Part shown: one piece after another, positions 36,489-46,831 of the stretch
Layout: every line of letters begins with the position of its first letter
How positions within the stretch are numbered: position 1 is the stretch's first letter
NCBI RefSeq assembly: GCF_036503815.1
Contig: NZ_AP027764.1
Span: forward strand, 1,674,001 to 1,738,000
Source: Escherichia coli
GTDB lineage: Bacteria > Pseudomonadota > Gammaproteobacteria > Enterobacterales > Enterobacteriaceae
Reading direction: 5' to 3'
DNA length: 64,000 nucleotides
Notes under the pieces: generated by a model
Database searches by the model: none
Told to the model about the DNA's origin: nothing
Seen by the model: the letters and a program-made list of their open reading frames with translations, nothing else
Translations under genes and position numbers: made by a program

Positions 36489-38971
36489 AACTCAGTCGTC
36501 GTAGCTTTATGAAAGCTAACGCCGTTGCGGCCGCTGCGGCGGCTGCCGGTCTCAGCGTGCCGGGCGTTGCCCGCGCCGTTGTTGGTCAGCAGGAAGCCAT
36601 TAAATGGGATAAAGCACCATGCCGTTTCTGCGGTACTGGTTGTGGCGTTCTGGTCGGAACGCAGCAGGGGCGTGTGGTGGCCTGTCAGGGCGACCCGGAC
36701 GCACCGGTTAACCGTGGTCTGAACTGCATTAAGGGCTATTTCCTGCCCAAAATCATGTACGGTAAAGACCGTTTGACGCAGCCGCTTTTGCGTATGAAAA
36801 ACGGTAAATATGACAAAGAAGGCGAGTTCACCCCAATCACCTGGGATCAAGCCTTCGATGTGATGGAAGAAAAATTCAAAACTGCCCTGAAAGAAAAAGG
36901 GCCGGAATCGATCGGTATGTTCGGTTCTGGTCAGTGGACTATCTGGGAAGGTTATGCCGCGTCCAAGCTGTTCAAAGCGGGCTTCCGTTCGAACAACATC
37001 GACCCGAACGCGCGTCACTGTATGGCGTCGGCGGTAGTTGGCTTTATGCGTACCTTTGGTATGGATGAGCCGATGGGCTGCTATGACGACATCGAACAGG
37101 CTGACGCGTTTGTGCTGTGGGGCGCTAACATGGCGGAGATGCACCCGATTCTCTGGTCGCGCATCACCAACCGTCGTCTCTCTAACCAGAACGTCACCGT
37201 GGCGGTGCTTTCTACCTACCAGCATCGTAGCTTCGAGCTGGCGGATAACGGCATCATCTTTACGCCACAGTCTGACCTGGTGATCCTGAACTACATCGCC
37301 AACTATATCATTCAAAACAACGCGATAAATCAGGACTTCTTTAGCAAACACGTTAACCTGCGCAAAGGGGCGACGGACATCGGCTACGGTTTACGTCCGA
37401 CCCATCCGCTGGAAAAAGCAGCGAAGAATCCGGGTTCTGACGCCTCCGAACCGATGAGCTTTGAAGATTACAAAGCCTTCGTTGCTGAGTATACGCTGGA
37501 AAAAACCGCTGAAATGACCGGCGTGCCGAAAGACCAGTTAGAACAACTGGCGCAGCTGTATGCCGATCCGAACAAGAAAGTCATCTCCTACTGGACGATG
37601 GGCTTCAACCAGCATACCCGTGGCGTGTGGGCCAACAACCTGGTCTACAACCTGCACCTGCTGACTGGCAAAATTTCTCAGCCGGGTTGCGGTCCGTTCT
37701 CCCTGACCGGGCAGCCTTCCGCGTGTGGTACTGCGCGAGAAGTGGGCACCTTTGCTCACCGTCTGCCTGCGGACATGGTGGTGACCAATGAGAAACACCG
37801 TGATATCTGCGAGAAGAAGTGGAATATCCCGAGCGGCACCATTCCGGCGAAAATCGGCCTGCACGCGGTGGCACAGGACCGTGCACTGAAAGACGGCAAA
37901 CTGAATGTTTACTGGACCATGTGTACCAACAACATGCAGGCCGGGCCGAACATTAATGAAGAGCGTATGCCGGGCTGGCGCGATCCGCGCAACTTTATCA
38001 TCGTTTCCGATCCGTATCCGACAGTCAGTGCGCTGGCAGCCGACTTGATCCTGCCGACCGCAATGTGGGTAGAAAAAGAGGGGGCTTACGGTAACGCCGA
38101 ACGCCGTACTCAATTCTGGCGTCAGCAGGTACAGGCACCGGGCGAAGCGAAATCGGATCTCTGGCAGTTAGTTCAGTTTTCCCGCCGCTTCAAAACTGAA
38201 GAAGTGTGGCCGGAAGAGTTGCTGGCGAAGAAACCGGAACTGCGTGGCAAAACGCTGTATGAGGTTCTGTATGCCACCCCGGAAGTGAGCAAATTCCCGG
38301 TATCCGAACTGGCAGAAGATCAGTTGAACGATGAATCCCGCGAGCTGGGCTTCTATCTGCAAAAAGGGCTGTTCGAAGAGTATGCATGGTTTGGTCGCGG
38401 TCACGGTCACGATCTCGCGCCGTTCGATGACTACCACAAAGCGCGCGGTCTGCGCTGGCCGGTGGTTAACGGTAAAGAAACGCAGTGGCGTTATAGCGAA
38501 GGTAACGACCCGTACGTGAAAGCGGGCGAAGGCTACAAGTTCTACGGTAAACCGGATGGCAAAGCGGTGATCTTCGCACTGCCGTTCGAACCGGCGGCGG
38601 AAGCACCGGATGAAGAGTACGATCTGTGGCTCTCTACCGGGCGTGTCCTGGAGCACTGGCACACCGGCAGTATGACTCGCCGTGTACCGGAACTGCACCG
38701 TGCCTTCCCGGAAGCGGTCCTGTTTATTCATCCGCTGGATGCGAAAGCGCGCGATCTGCGTCGTGGCGACAAAGTGAAAGTGGTTTCTCGCCGTGGCGAA
38801 GTCATCTCGATTGTTGAAACGCGCGGTCGTAACCGTCCGCCGCAGGGCCTGGTGTATATGCCGTTCTTCGACGCCGCACAGCTGGTTAACAAACTGACGC
38901 TGGATGCGACCGATCCGCTCTCGAAAGAGACGGACTTCAAGAAGTGTGCGGTCAAACTGGAGAAGGTGTAA
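36485..38971 (+). CDS. napA: NapA, catalytic subunit of periplasmic nitrate reductase
   Basis: NapA reduces nitrate to nitrite in the periplasm using a bis-molybdopterin guanine dinucleotide cofactor and one [4Fe-4S] cluster. It has 828 residues. The twin-arginine signal is SRRSFMKANA. Cluster cysteines are in CRFCGTGCGVLVG and GLNCIKG; the Mo-ligand cysteine is in ARHCMASAVVG. Molybdopterin-binding regions run to the C-terminal domain (LSTGRVLEHWHTGSMTRR). Electrons come from quinol through NapC or NapGH to NapB. Confidence 0.99.
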   Translation: MKLSRRSFMKANAVAAAAAAAGLSVPGVARAVVGQQEAIKWDKAPCRFCGTGCGVLVGTQQGRVVACQGDPDAPVNRGLNCIKGYFLPKIMYGKDRLTQPLLRMKNGKYDKEGEFTPITWDQAFDVMEEKFKTALKEKGPESIGMFGSGQWTIWEGYAASKLFKAGFRSNNIDPNARHCMASAVVGFMRTFGMDEPMGCYDDIEQADAFVLWGANMAEMHPILWSRITNRRLSNQNVTVAVLSTYQHRSFELADNGIIFTPQSDLVILNYIANYIIQNNAINQDFFSKHVNLRKGATDIGYGLRPTHPLEKAAKNPGSDASEPMSFEDYKAFVAEYTLEKTAEMTGVPKDQLEQLAQLYADPNKKVISYWTMGFNQHTRGVWANNLVYNLHLLTGKISQPGCGPFSLTGQPSACGTAREVGTFAHRLPADMVVTNEKHRDICEKKWNIPSGTIPAKIGLHAVAQDRALKDGKLNVYWTMCTNNMQAGPNINEERMPGWRDPRNFIIVSDPYPTVSALAADLILPTAMWVEKEGAYGNAERRTQFWRQQVQAPGEAKSDLWQLVQFSRRFKTEEVWPEELLAKKPELRGKTLYEVLYATPEVSKFPVSELAEDQLNDESRELGFYLQKGLFEEYAWFGRGHGHDLAPFDDYHKARGLRWPVVNGKETQWRYSEGNDPYVKAGEGYKFYGKPDGKAVIFALPFEPAAEAPDEEYDLWLSTGRVLEHWHTGSMTRRVPELHRAFPEAVLFIHPLDAKARDLRRGDKVKVVSRRGEVISIVETRGRNRPPQGLVYMPFFDAAQLVNKLTLDATDPLSKETDFKKCAVKLEKV

Positions 38972-38977
38972 GCCATT

Positions 38978-39673
38978 ATGTCCCGGTCAGCGAAACCTCA
39001 AAATGGTCGCCGCCGCTTTCTGCGCGATGTCGTTCGCACAGCTGGCGGGCTGGCTGCCGTGGGTGTGGCGCTGGGGTTACAACAGCAAACCGCACGCGCA
39101 TCTGGTGTGCGGTTGCGCCCGCCCGGAGCCATAAACGAGAACGCCTTTGCCAGTGCCTGTGTACGTTGCGGTCAGTGTGTTCAGGCTTGCCCTTACGACA
39201 CCTTAAAACTGGCGACACTGGCCTCTGGCCTGTCGGCAGGTACGCCGTACTTTGTCGCGCGGGATATTCCTTGCGAAATGTGTGAGGACATTCCGTGCGC
39301 CAAAGTGTGCCCGAGCGGTGCGCTGGATCGAGAGATCGAATCGATCGACGACGCGCGGATGGGGCTGGCGGTGCTGGTGGATCAGGAGAACTGCCTCAAC
39401 TTTCAGGGGCTGCGCTGCGATGTTTGCTATCGCGAATGCCCGAAAATTGATGAGGCAATCACCCTGGAGCTGGAGCGTAACACGCGTACCGGTAAGCACG
39501 CCCGTTTTCTGCCGACGGTTCACAGCGACGCCTGTACCGGCTGCGGTAAGTGCGAAAAAGTGTGCGTGCTGGAACAACCCGCAATCAAGGTGTTACCGCT
39601 GTCACTGGCGAAAGGGGAGTTAGGTCACCATTACCGCTTCGGCTGGCTGGAGGGGAACAATGGCAAATCGTAA
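38978..39673 (+). CDS. napG: NapG, ferredoxin-type component of the quinol-oxidising NapGH module
   Basis: 231 residues with a twin-arginine signal ([11 protein letters not shown]) and four [4Fe-4S] motifs: [32 protein letters not shown] with its partner cysteines, and [11 protein letters not shown]. It is predicted to work with NapH to pass electrons from ubiquinol to NapA/NapB. Overlaps napH by 14 bp. Confidence 0.97.
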
Positions 39674-40523
39674 ACGTGACGCCGGGCGCGAGGCGCTGGA
39701 GAAAAAAGGCTGGTGGCGCAGCCACCGTTGGCTGGTGTTGCGTCGCCTTTGTCAGTTCTTCGTGCTGGGGATGTTTTTGAGCGGCCCGTGGTTTGGTGTG
39801 TGGATCTTGCACGGCAACTACAGCAGTAGCTTGTTATTCGACACCGTTCCACTGACCGATCCGCTGATGACGTTGCAAAGTCTTGCCAGCGGTCATCTGC
39901 CTGCCACGGTGGCGCTGACCGGTGCGGTGATTATCACCGTGCTCTACGCCCTGGCAGGAAAGCGATTATTTTGCAGCTGGGTCTGCCCGCTGAACCCGAT
40001 TACCGATTTAGCAAACTGGTTACGCAGGCGTTTTGACCTCAATCAGTCTGCGACGATCCCACGCCACATCCGCTACGTGCTGTTGGTGGTCATTCTGGTG
40101 GGTTCGGCCTTAACCGGCACGCTCATCTGGGAATGGATCAACCCCGTTTCCCTGATGGGGCGCAGCCTGGTAATGGGCTTCGGCAGCGGCGCGCTGCTTA
40201 TTCTCGCGCTGTTTTTATTTGATCTACTGGTCGTTGAACACGGCTGGTGCGGGCACATTTGTCCGGTTGGTGCACTGTATGGCGTGCTGGGTAGTAAAGG
40301 TGTGATTACCGTTGCGGCCACCGATCGGCAGAAATGTAACCGCTGTATGGATTGTTTTCATGTTTGCCCGGAACCGCATGTGCTACGTGCCCCGGTGCTG
40401 GATGAACAAAGCCCGGTGCAGGTCACCAGCCGCGATTGCATGACGTGCGGTCGCTGCGTGGATGTCTGTTCTGAGGATGTATTTACAATAACTACACGAT
40501 GGAGTTCGGGAGCGAAATCATGA
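39660..40523 (+). CDS. napH: NapH, membrane ferredoxin-type quinol oxidase subunit
   Basis: 287 residues with four predicted transmembrane helices (from about residue 27 to 190), CSWVCPLNP- and [13 protein letters not shown] cysteine motifs at the membrane edge, and two [4Fe-4S] ferredoxin motifs at the C-terminus ([25 protein letters not shown]). It forms the NapGH quinol dehydrogenase. Its stop overlaps the napB start (ATGA). Confidence 0.97.
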
Positions 40524-40969
40524 AAAGCCATGACCTGAAGAAAGCGCTGTGTCAATGGACGGCGATGCTGGCCCTGGTGGTAAGCGGCGCGGTTTGGGCG
40601 GCTAATGGCGTCGATTTTAGCCAGTCGCCGGAAGTATCCGGGACGCAGGAAGGGGCCATTCGGATGCCAAAAGAGCAGGATCGGATGCCGCTGAACTATG
40701 TGAATCAGCCGCCAATGATCCCGCATAGCGTTGAAGGTTATCAGGTAACGACCAATACCAACCGCTGCTTGCAGTGCCACGGTGTCGAAAGCTATCGCAC
40801 CACTGGCGCGCCGCGCATTAGTCCTACTCACTTTATGGACAGCGACGGCAAAGTGGGCGCGGAAGTGGCTCCACGTCGTTATTTCTGTCTGCAATGTCAC
40901 GTACCGCAGGCCGATACCGCGCCAATCGTGGGGAATACCTTTACCCCATCAAAAGGTTACGGGAAATAA
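40520..40969 (+). CDS. napB: NapB, periplasmic diheme cytochrome c
   Basis: The electron-transfer partner of NapA. It has 149 residues from ATG at 40520 (the frame is open 7 codons further up, inside napH), with a signal peptide ending SGAVWA|ANG. Two heme-binding CxxCH motifs: CLQCHGV and CLQCHVP. Heme is attached by the ccm system encoded just downstream. Confidence 0.98.
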   Translation: MKSHDLKKALCQWTAMLALVVSGAVWAANGVDFSQSPEVSGTQEGAIRMPKEQDRMPLNYVNQPPMIPHSVEGYQVTTNTNRCLQCHGVESYRTTGAPRISPTHFMDSDGKVGAEVAPRRYFCLQCHVPQADTAPIVGNTFTPSKGYGK

Positions 40970-40978
40970 GAGGTTATT

Positions 40979-41581
40979 ATGGGAAATTCTGACCGTAAGC
41001 CTGGTCTGATTAAGCGCCTGTGGAAATGGTGGCGTACCCCCAGCCGTCTGGCACTGGGGACGCTGCTGTTGATCGGTTTTGTCGGCGGCATCGTTTTCTG
41101 GGGCGGCTTTAACACCGGGATGGAAAAAGCCAATACCGAAGAGTTCTGCATTAGCTGCCACGAAATGCGTAACACGGTGTATCAGGAATACATGGATTCC
41201 GTGCACTACAACAACCGTAGCGGCGTCCGTGCGACCTGTCCGGATTGTCACGTTCCGCACGAGTTTGTGCCGAAGATGATACGCAAGCTCAAAGCAAGTA
41301 AAGAGCTGTATGGTAAAATTTTTGGCGTTATTGACACGCCGCAGAAATTTGAAGCTCATCGCCTGACGATGGCACAGAATGAGTGGCGGCGCATGAAGGA
41401 CAATAACTCGCAGGAGTGTCGTAACTGTCACAACTTCGAGTATATGGATACAACCGCCCAGAAATCAGTTGCCGCTAAGATGCACGACCAGGCGGTGAAA
41501 GATGGGCAAACCTGTATTGATTGCCATAAAGGGATCGCACACAAGCTACCCGATATGCGCGAAGTCGAGCCAGGTTTTTAA
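40979..41581 (+). CDS. napC: NapC, membrane-anchored tetraheme cytochrome c quinol dehydrogenase
   Basis: 200 residues, NapC/NirT family. One N-terminal transmembrane anchor (about 21-42) is followed by a periplasmic domain with four CxxCH motifs: CISCHEM, CPDCHVP, CRNCHNF and CIDCHKG. It takes electrons from menaquinol/ubiquinol and gives them to NapB. It sits 9 bp after napB and 12 bp before ccmA, so nap and ccm are transcribed together. Confidence 0.98.
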   Translation: MGNSDRKPGLIKRLWKWWRTPSRLALGTLLLIGFVGGIVFWGGFNTGMEKANTEEFCISCHEMRNTVYQEYMDSVHYNNRSGVRATCPDCHVPHEFVPKMIRKLKASKELYGKIFGVIDTPQKFEAHRLTMAQNEWRRMKDNNSQECRNCHNFEYMDTTAQKSVAAKMHDQAVKDGQTCIDCHKGIAHKLPDMREVEPGF

Positions 41582-41593
41582 CAGGGTTATTGC

Positions 41594-42217
41594 GTGGGTA
41601 TGCTTGAAGCCAGAGAGTTACTTTGCGAGCGGGATGAACGAACCTTATTTAGTGGTTTGTCATTTACGCTGAACGCAGGAGAGTGGGTACAAATCACCGG
41701 CAGCAACGGCGCGGGGAAGACAACGCTTCTCCGTTTGCTGACGGGGTTGTCTCGCCCTGACGCGGGTGACGTTCTCTGGCAAGGGCAGCCCTTGCATCAG
41801 GTACGCGACAGCTACCATCAAAACCTGTTATGGATAGGCCATCAGCCGGGGATCAAAACCCGGCTGACGGCGTTAGAAAATCTGCACTTTTATCATCGCA
41901 ATGGCGATACCGCACAATGTCTGGAAGCCCTGGCGCAGGCCGGGCTTGCCGGATTCGAAGATATTCCGGTAAATCAACTTTCTGCCGGGCAGCAACGCCG
42001 CGTCGCTTTAGCACGTCTGTGGTTGACCCGTGCCACGTTGTGGATACTCGACGAACCTTTTACCGCGATTGACGTTAACGGCGTCGATCGTCTGACCCAG
42101 CGTATGGCGCAGCATACAGAGCAGGGGGGGATTGTGATTCTGACTACCCACCAGCCGCTCAACGTTACTGAAAGTAAAATTCGCCGCATTTCACTGACGC
42201 AAACGGGGGCCGCATGA
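41594..42217 (+). CDS. ccmA: CcmA, ATPase of the CcmABCDE heme-handling ABC complex
   Basis: 207 residues with Walker A GSNGAGKTT (about 36-44), signature LSAGQQRR and Walker B LWILDEP. CcmA with CcmB uses ATP to release holo-CcmE from CcmC/CcmD. Start taken as GTG 41594 (family length 207); an ATG two codons later (41600) is an alternative. Overlaps ccmB (ATGATG). Confidence 0.97.
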   Translation: MGMLEARELLCERDERTLFSGLSFTLNAGEWVQITGSNGAGKTTLLRLLTGLSRPDAGDVLWQGQPLHQVRDSYHQNLLWIGHQPGIKTRLTALENLHFYHRNGDTAQCLEALAQAGLAGFEDIPVNQLSAGQQRRVALARLWLTRATLWILDEPFTAIDVNGVDRLTQRMAQHTEQGGIVILTTHQPLNVTESKIRRISLTQTGAA

Positions 42218-42876
42218 TGTTCTGGCGCATTTTCCGTCTTGAGCTGCGCGTAGCGTTTCGCCATAGCGCCGAAATCGCCAACCCGCTGTGGTTCTTCCTG
42301 ATTGTAATTACCCTTTTTCCGCTCAGTATCGGTCCGGAGCCGCAACTGCTGGCGCGTATTGCGCCGGGCATTATCTGGGTTGCCGCGCTGCTTTCATCCT
42401 TGCTGGCACTGGAACGACTGTTCCGTGACGATTTGCAGGACGGCAGTCTTGAACAATTGATGTTGTTGCCGTTACCCTTGCCCGCCGTTGTGCTGGCGAA
42501 GGTGATGGCGCACTGGATGGTAACAGGTCTGCCGTTACTCATCCTTTCGCCTCTGGTAGCAATGCTACTGGGAATGGATGTTTATGGCTGGCAAGTGATG
42601 GCGCTGACGCTGCTGCTGGGAACCCCAACGCTTGGTTTTCTCGGTGCGCCGGGCGTGGCGCTGACAGTGGGACTTAAGCGCGGTGGTGTGCTGCTCAGCA
42701 TACTGGTATTACCGCTGACTATCCCATTACTCATCTTTGCCACCGCCGCGATGGACGCGGCTTCCATGCATTTGCCCGTTGACGGGTATCTGGCAATTTT
42801 AGGCGCGTTGCTGGCAGGCACCGCGACATTAAGTCCTTTTGCGACGGCGGCAGCGTTACGAATCAGCATTCAATAA
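42214..42876 (+). CDS. ccmB: CcmB, membrane subunit of the heme-handling ABC complex
   Basis: 220 residues with six predicted transmembrane helices, starting at the first of two tandem ATGs that overlap the ccmA stop. The conserved CcmB motif FRDDLQDGSLEQL follows the second helix. Works with CcmA, CcmC and CcmD in the inner membrane. Confidence 0.97.
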   Translation: MMFWRIFRLELRVAFRHSAEIANPLWFFLIVITLFPLSIGPEPQLLARIAPGIIWVAALLSSLLALERLFRDDLQDGSLEQLMLLPLPLPAVVLAKVMAHWMVTGLPLLILSPLVAMLLGMDVYGWQVMALTLLLGTPTLGFLGAPGVALTVGLKRGGVLLSILVLPLTIPLLIFATAAMDAASMHLPVDGYLAILGALLAGTATLSPFATAAALRISIQ

Positions 42877-42917
42877 CGCTGGATTACTGATTTTTGTTCG
42901 AGTCTGGTATCGAAACT

Positions 42918-43655
42918 ATGTGGAAAACACTGCATCAACTGGCGATCCCACCACGGCTGTATCAAATCTGTGGCTGGTTTATACCGTGGCTGGCAATTGC
43001 CAGTGTGGTCGTGCTTACCGTCGGCTGGATCTGGGGATTCGGCTTTGCTCCGGCTGATTATCAGCAGGGAAATAGCTATCGCATTATCTACCTGCATGTG
43101 CCTGCGGCGATCTGGTCGATGGGCATTTATGCATCAATGGCGGTGGCGGCGTTTATTGGCCTTGTCTGGCAGATGAAAATGGCTAACCTGGCGGTCGCGG
43201 CGATGGCTCCCATTGGTGCCGTGTTTACCTTTATTGCCCTGGTCACTGGCTCCGCATGGGGAAAACCGATGTGGGGCACCTGGTGGGTATGGGACGCACG
43301 CCTGACCTCTGAACTGGTGCTGCTGTTTCTGTATGTTGGTGTGATTGCCCTGTGGCACGCCTTCGACGATCGCCGTCTGGCGGGCCGTGCGGCAGGTATT
43401 CTGGTGCTGATTGGCGTGGTGAACCTGCCGATTATTCATTACTCCGTGGAGTGGTGGAACACCCTGCATCAGGGATCAACGCGGATGCAGCAAAGTATCG
43501 ATCCGGCGATGCGTTCGCCGCTGCGCTGGTCGATTTTTGGCTTCCTGCTGCTGTCTGCCACGCTGACGCTGATGCGGATGCGTAATTTAATTTTGCTGAT
43601 GGAAAAACGCCGTCCGTGGGTGAGTGAACTGATACTGAAAAGAGGCCGTAAATGA
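42918..43655 (+). CDS. ccmC: CcmC, heme-binding membrane protein of cytochrome c maturation
   Basis: 245 residues with six transmembrane helices and the tryptophan-rich heme-handling motif WGTWWVWDARLTS. Periplasmic histidine ligands lie in HVPAAIW and the HYSVEWW region. CcmC loads heme covalently onto CcmE. ATG at 42918 chosen; the frame extends 8 codons upstream without a better ribosome site. Overlaps ccmD by 4 bp. Confidence 0.97.
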   Translation: MWKTLHQLAIPPRLYQICGWFIPWLAIASVVVLTVGWIWGFGFAPADYQQGNSYRIIYLHVPAAIWSMGIYASMAVAAFIGLVWQMKMANLAVAAMAPIGAVFTFIALVTGSAWGKPMWGTWWVWDARLTSELVLLFLYVGVIALWHAFDDRRLAGRAAGILVLIGVVNLPIIHYSVEWWNTLHQGSTRMQQSIDPAMRSPLRWSIFGFLLLSATLTLMRMRNLILLMEKRRPWVSELILKRGRK

Positions 43656-43861
43656 CCCCTGCATTTGCTTCCTGGAATGAATTTTTCGCAATGGGCGGTT
43701 ACGCCTTTTTTGTCTGGCTGGCGGTGGTGATGACCGTTATTCCGCTGGTGGTTTTGGTCGTGCACTCGGTGATGCAGCATCGCGCAATTCTGCGTGGCGT
43801 GGCGCAACAGCGGGCGCGTGAGGCGCGTTTACGTGCTGCGCAACAGCAGGAGGCTGCATGA
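43652..43861 (+). CDS. ccmD: CcmD, small membrane protein of the CcmABCD complex
   Basis: 69 residues: one transmembrane helix (about 18-40, [18 protein letters not shown]) and a charged cytoplasmic tail rich in Arg, Ala and Gln. Needed for release of holo-CcmE. Start and stop overlap its neighbours by 4 bp each. Confidence 0.96.
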
Positions 43862-44337
43862 ATATTCGCCGTAAAAACCGCTTGTGGATTGCCTGTGCCG
43901 TGCTGGCGGGGCTGGCGCTGACTATCGGTCTGGTGCTATATGCGCTGCGCTCGAATATCGATCTCTTTTATACGCCGGGGGAAATTCTCTACGGCAAGCG
44001 TGAAACTCAACAGATGCCGGAAGTCGGGCAGCGTCTGCGCGTTGGCGGGATGGTGATGCCGGGTAGCGTGCAGCGCGATCCCAATTCGCTGAAAGTAACG
44101 TTCACCATTTACGACGCTGAAGGTTCAGTAGATGTATCTTATGAAGGCATTTTGCCGGATCTGTTCCGTGAAGGGCAGGGCGTTGTGGTGCAGGGCGAAC
44201 TGGAAAAAGGTAATCATATCCTCGCGAAAGAAGTACTGGCGAAACACGATGAAAACTACACGCCGCCAGAAGTCGAGAAAGCGATGGAAGCTAATCACCG
44301 TCGCCCGGCGAGTGTTTATAAGGACCCAGCATCATGA
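43858..44337 (+). CDS. ccmE: CcmE, periplasmic heme chaperone
   Basis: 159 residues with an N-terminal membrane anchor (about 9-29) and an OB-fold periplasmic domain. The heme-binding histidine is H130 in [13 protein letters not shown], followed by the tyrosine (Y134) that ligands heme iron. It carries heme from CcmC to CcmF/CcmH. Confidence 0.98.
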
Positions 44338-46277
44338 TGCCAGAAATTGGTAACGGACTGCTATGCCTGGCGCTAGGAATTGCGCTGTTGCTGTCCGTGT
44401 ATCCGCTATGGGGCGTGGCGCGCGGGGATGCGCGCATGATGGCTTCTTCGCGCTTGTTTGCCTGGCTGCTATTTATGTCTGTGGCTGGCGCATTTTTGGT
44501 GCTGGTCAATGCTTTCGTGGTGAATGACTTTACTGTCACCTATGTTGCCAGCAACTCCAATACCCAGCTTCCGGTGTGGTATCGCGTGGCGGCAACCTGG
44601 GGTGCGCATGAAGGCTCGCTACTGCTGTGGGTGCTGCTGATGAGCGGCTGGACCTTTGCGGTGGCGATTTTTAGTCAGCGTATTCCGCTGGATATTGTGG
44701 CCCGTGTACTGGCGATAATGGGGATGGTCAGTGTCGGCTTTTTGCTGTTCATTCTCTTTACCTCTAACCCGTTCTCACGCACGTTGCCGAACTTCCCGAT
44801 TGAAGGGCGCGATCTTAACCCGCTGTTGCAGGATCCAGGGCTGATCTTCCATCCGCCTCTGCTCTATATGGGGTACGTCGGTTTCTCGGTGGCGTTTGCT
44901 TTTGCCATTGCTTCTTTGCTGAGTGGGCGTCTGGACAGCACTTACGCACGCTTTACCCGTCCGTGGACGCTGGCGGCGTGGATCTTCCTGACGCTCGGCA
45001 TTGTGCTCGGTTCCGCATGGGCCTATTACGAACTCGGCTGGGGCGGCTGGTGGTTCTGGGATCCGGTAGAAAACGCCTCATTTATGCCGTGGTTGGTGGG
45101 TACTGCGCTGATGCACTCGCTGGCGGTCACTGAACAGCGTGCCAGCTTCAAAGCGTGGACATTACTGCTGGCAATCAGTGCCTTCTCGCTGTGTCTGTTG
45201 GGGACTTTCCTCGTGCGTTCCGGCGTGCTGGTATCGGTACACGCGTTTGCGTCTGATCCGGCGCGCGGTATGTTTATCCTCGCCTTTATGGTGCTGGTGA
45301 TTGGCGGTTCGCTGCTGCTGTTTGCCGCGCGTGGACACAAAGTTCGCTCACGCGTAAACAATGCGCTGTGGTCGCGGGAATCTCTGCTGTTAGCGAACAA
45401 CGTTTTGCTGGTCGCCGCAATGCTGGTGGTATTGCTGGGGACGCTGCTGCCGCTGGTGCACAAGCAACTGGGACTGGGCAGCATTTCGATTGGCGAACCG
45501 TTCTTCAACACCATGTTTACCTGGCTGATGGTGCCGTTTGCGCTACTACTGGGTGTCGGTCCTCTGGTGCGCTGGGGGCGCGATCGCCCACGTAAAATCC
45601 GCAATTTATTGATTATCGCCTTCATCTCTACGCTGGTGCTGTCTCTGCTGTTGCCGTGGCTGTTCGAAAGCAAAGTTGTGGCGATGACGGTGCTCGGCCT
45701 GGCAATGGCCTGCTGGATTGCTGTGCTGGCAATTGCGGAAGCTGCGCTGCGTATTTCACGCGGCACGAAAACCACCTTCAGTTATTGGGGAATGGTGGCG
45801 GCTCACCTGGGGCTGGCAGTGACAATTGTTGGTATTGCCTTTAGCCAGAACTTTAGCGTTGAGCGTGATGTGCGCATGAAGTCCGGCGATAGCGTCGATA
45901 TTCATGAATATCGCTTCACCTTCCGTGATGTCAAAGAGGTGACTGGCCCGAACTGGCGCGGCGGTGTGGCGACTATCGGCGTAACGCGCGATGGCAAGCC
46001 GGAAACGGTGCTGTATGCGGAAAAACGTTATTACAACACTGCCGGGTCGATGATGACCGAAGCGGCGATTGACGGCGGCATCACGCGTGACCTGTACGCC
46101 GCGCTCGGTGAAGAGTTGGAAAACGGCGCGTGGGCCGTGCGTCTTTACTACAAACCGTTTGTTCGCTGGATTTGGGCGGGCGGGCTGATGATGGCATTGG
46201 GCGGGCTGCTGTGCCTGTTTGATCCTCGCTATCGTAAGCGCGTGAACCCGCAGAAAACTGCGCCGGAGGCTGTATGA
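44334..46277 (+). CDS. ccmF: CcmF, heme lyase component of cytochrome c maturation
   Basis: 647 residues with about fifteen transmembrane helices. The WWD heme-handling domain is [19 protein letters not shown]. CcmF, with CcmH and CcmG, joins heme to the CxxCH motifs of apocytochromes such as NapB and NapC. Overlaps ccmE and ccmG/dsbE by 4 bp. Confidence 0.98.
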
Positions 46278-46831
46278 AGCGCAAAGTATTGTTAATTCCT
46301 TTGATTATCTTCCTGGCGATTGCCGCGGCGCTGCTGTGGCAGCTGGCGCGTAATGCCGAAGGGGATGATCCGACCAATCTGGAATCGGCGCTCATTGGCA
46401 AGCCGGTGCCGAAGTTTCGCCTCGAATCACTGGACAACCCGGGGCAGTTTTATCAGGCGGATGTGCTGACTCAGGGCAAACCAGTGCTGCTTAACGTCTG
46501 GGCGACCTGGTGTCCGACCTGCCGTGCGGAACATCAATATCTGAATCAGCTTTCTGCGCAGGGCATCCGAGTGGTCGGCATGAACTATAAAGACGATCGC
46601 CAGAAGGCAATCAGCTGGCTGAAAGAGCTGGGCAATCCTTACGCACTAAGCCTGTTTGATGGCGACGGCATGTTAGGGCTGGATCTCGGTGTCTATGGTG
46701 CACCAGAAACGTTCCTCATCGACGGCAACGGCATCATTCGCTATCGCCATGCGGGTGATCTCAATCCCCGCGTCTGGGAAGAAAAGATCAAGCCGTTGTG
46801 GGAGAAATACAGTAAGGAGGCCGCACAATGA
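46274..46831 (+). CDS. dsbE: DsbE/CcmG, membrane-anchored thioredoxin-like reductase
   Basis: 185 residues with an N-terminal anchor (about 5-21) and a periplasmic thioredoxin fold with active site WCPTC (C80, C83). It keeps the cysteines of apocytochrome CxxCH motifs reduced for heme attachment. The family motif GVYGAPETFLID is present. Also called ccmG. Confidence 0.98.
   Translation: MKRKVLLIPLIIFLAIAAALLWQLARNAEGDDPTNLESALIGKPVPKFRLESLDNPGQFYQADVLTQGKPVLLNVWATWCPTCRAEHQYLNQLSAQGIRVVGMNYKDDRQKAISWLKELGNPYALSLFDGDGMLGLDLGVYGAPETFLIDGNGIIRYRHAGDLNPRVWEEKIKPLWEKYSKEAAQ

Noticed and set aside
36452..37351. 299-codon frame antisense to napD/napA
   Set aside because: Shadow of napA; composition is that of a reversed coding strand.
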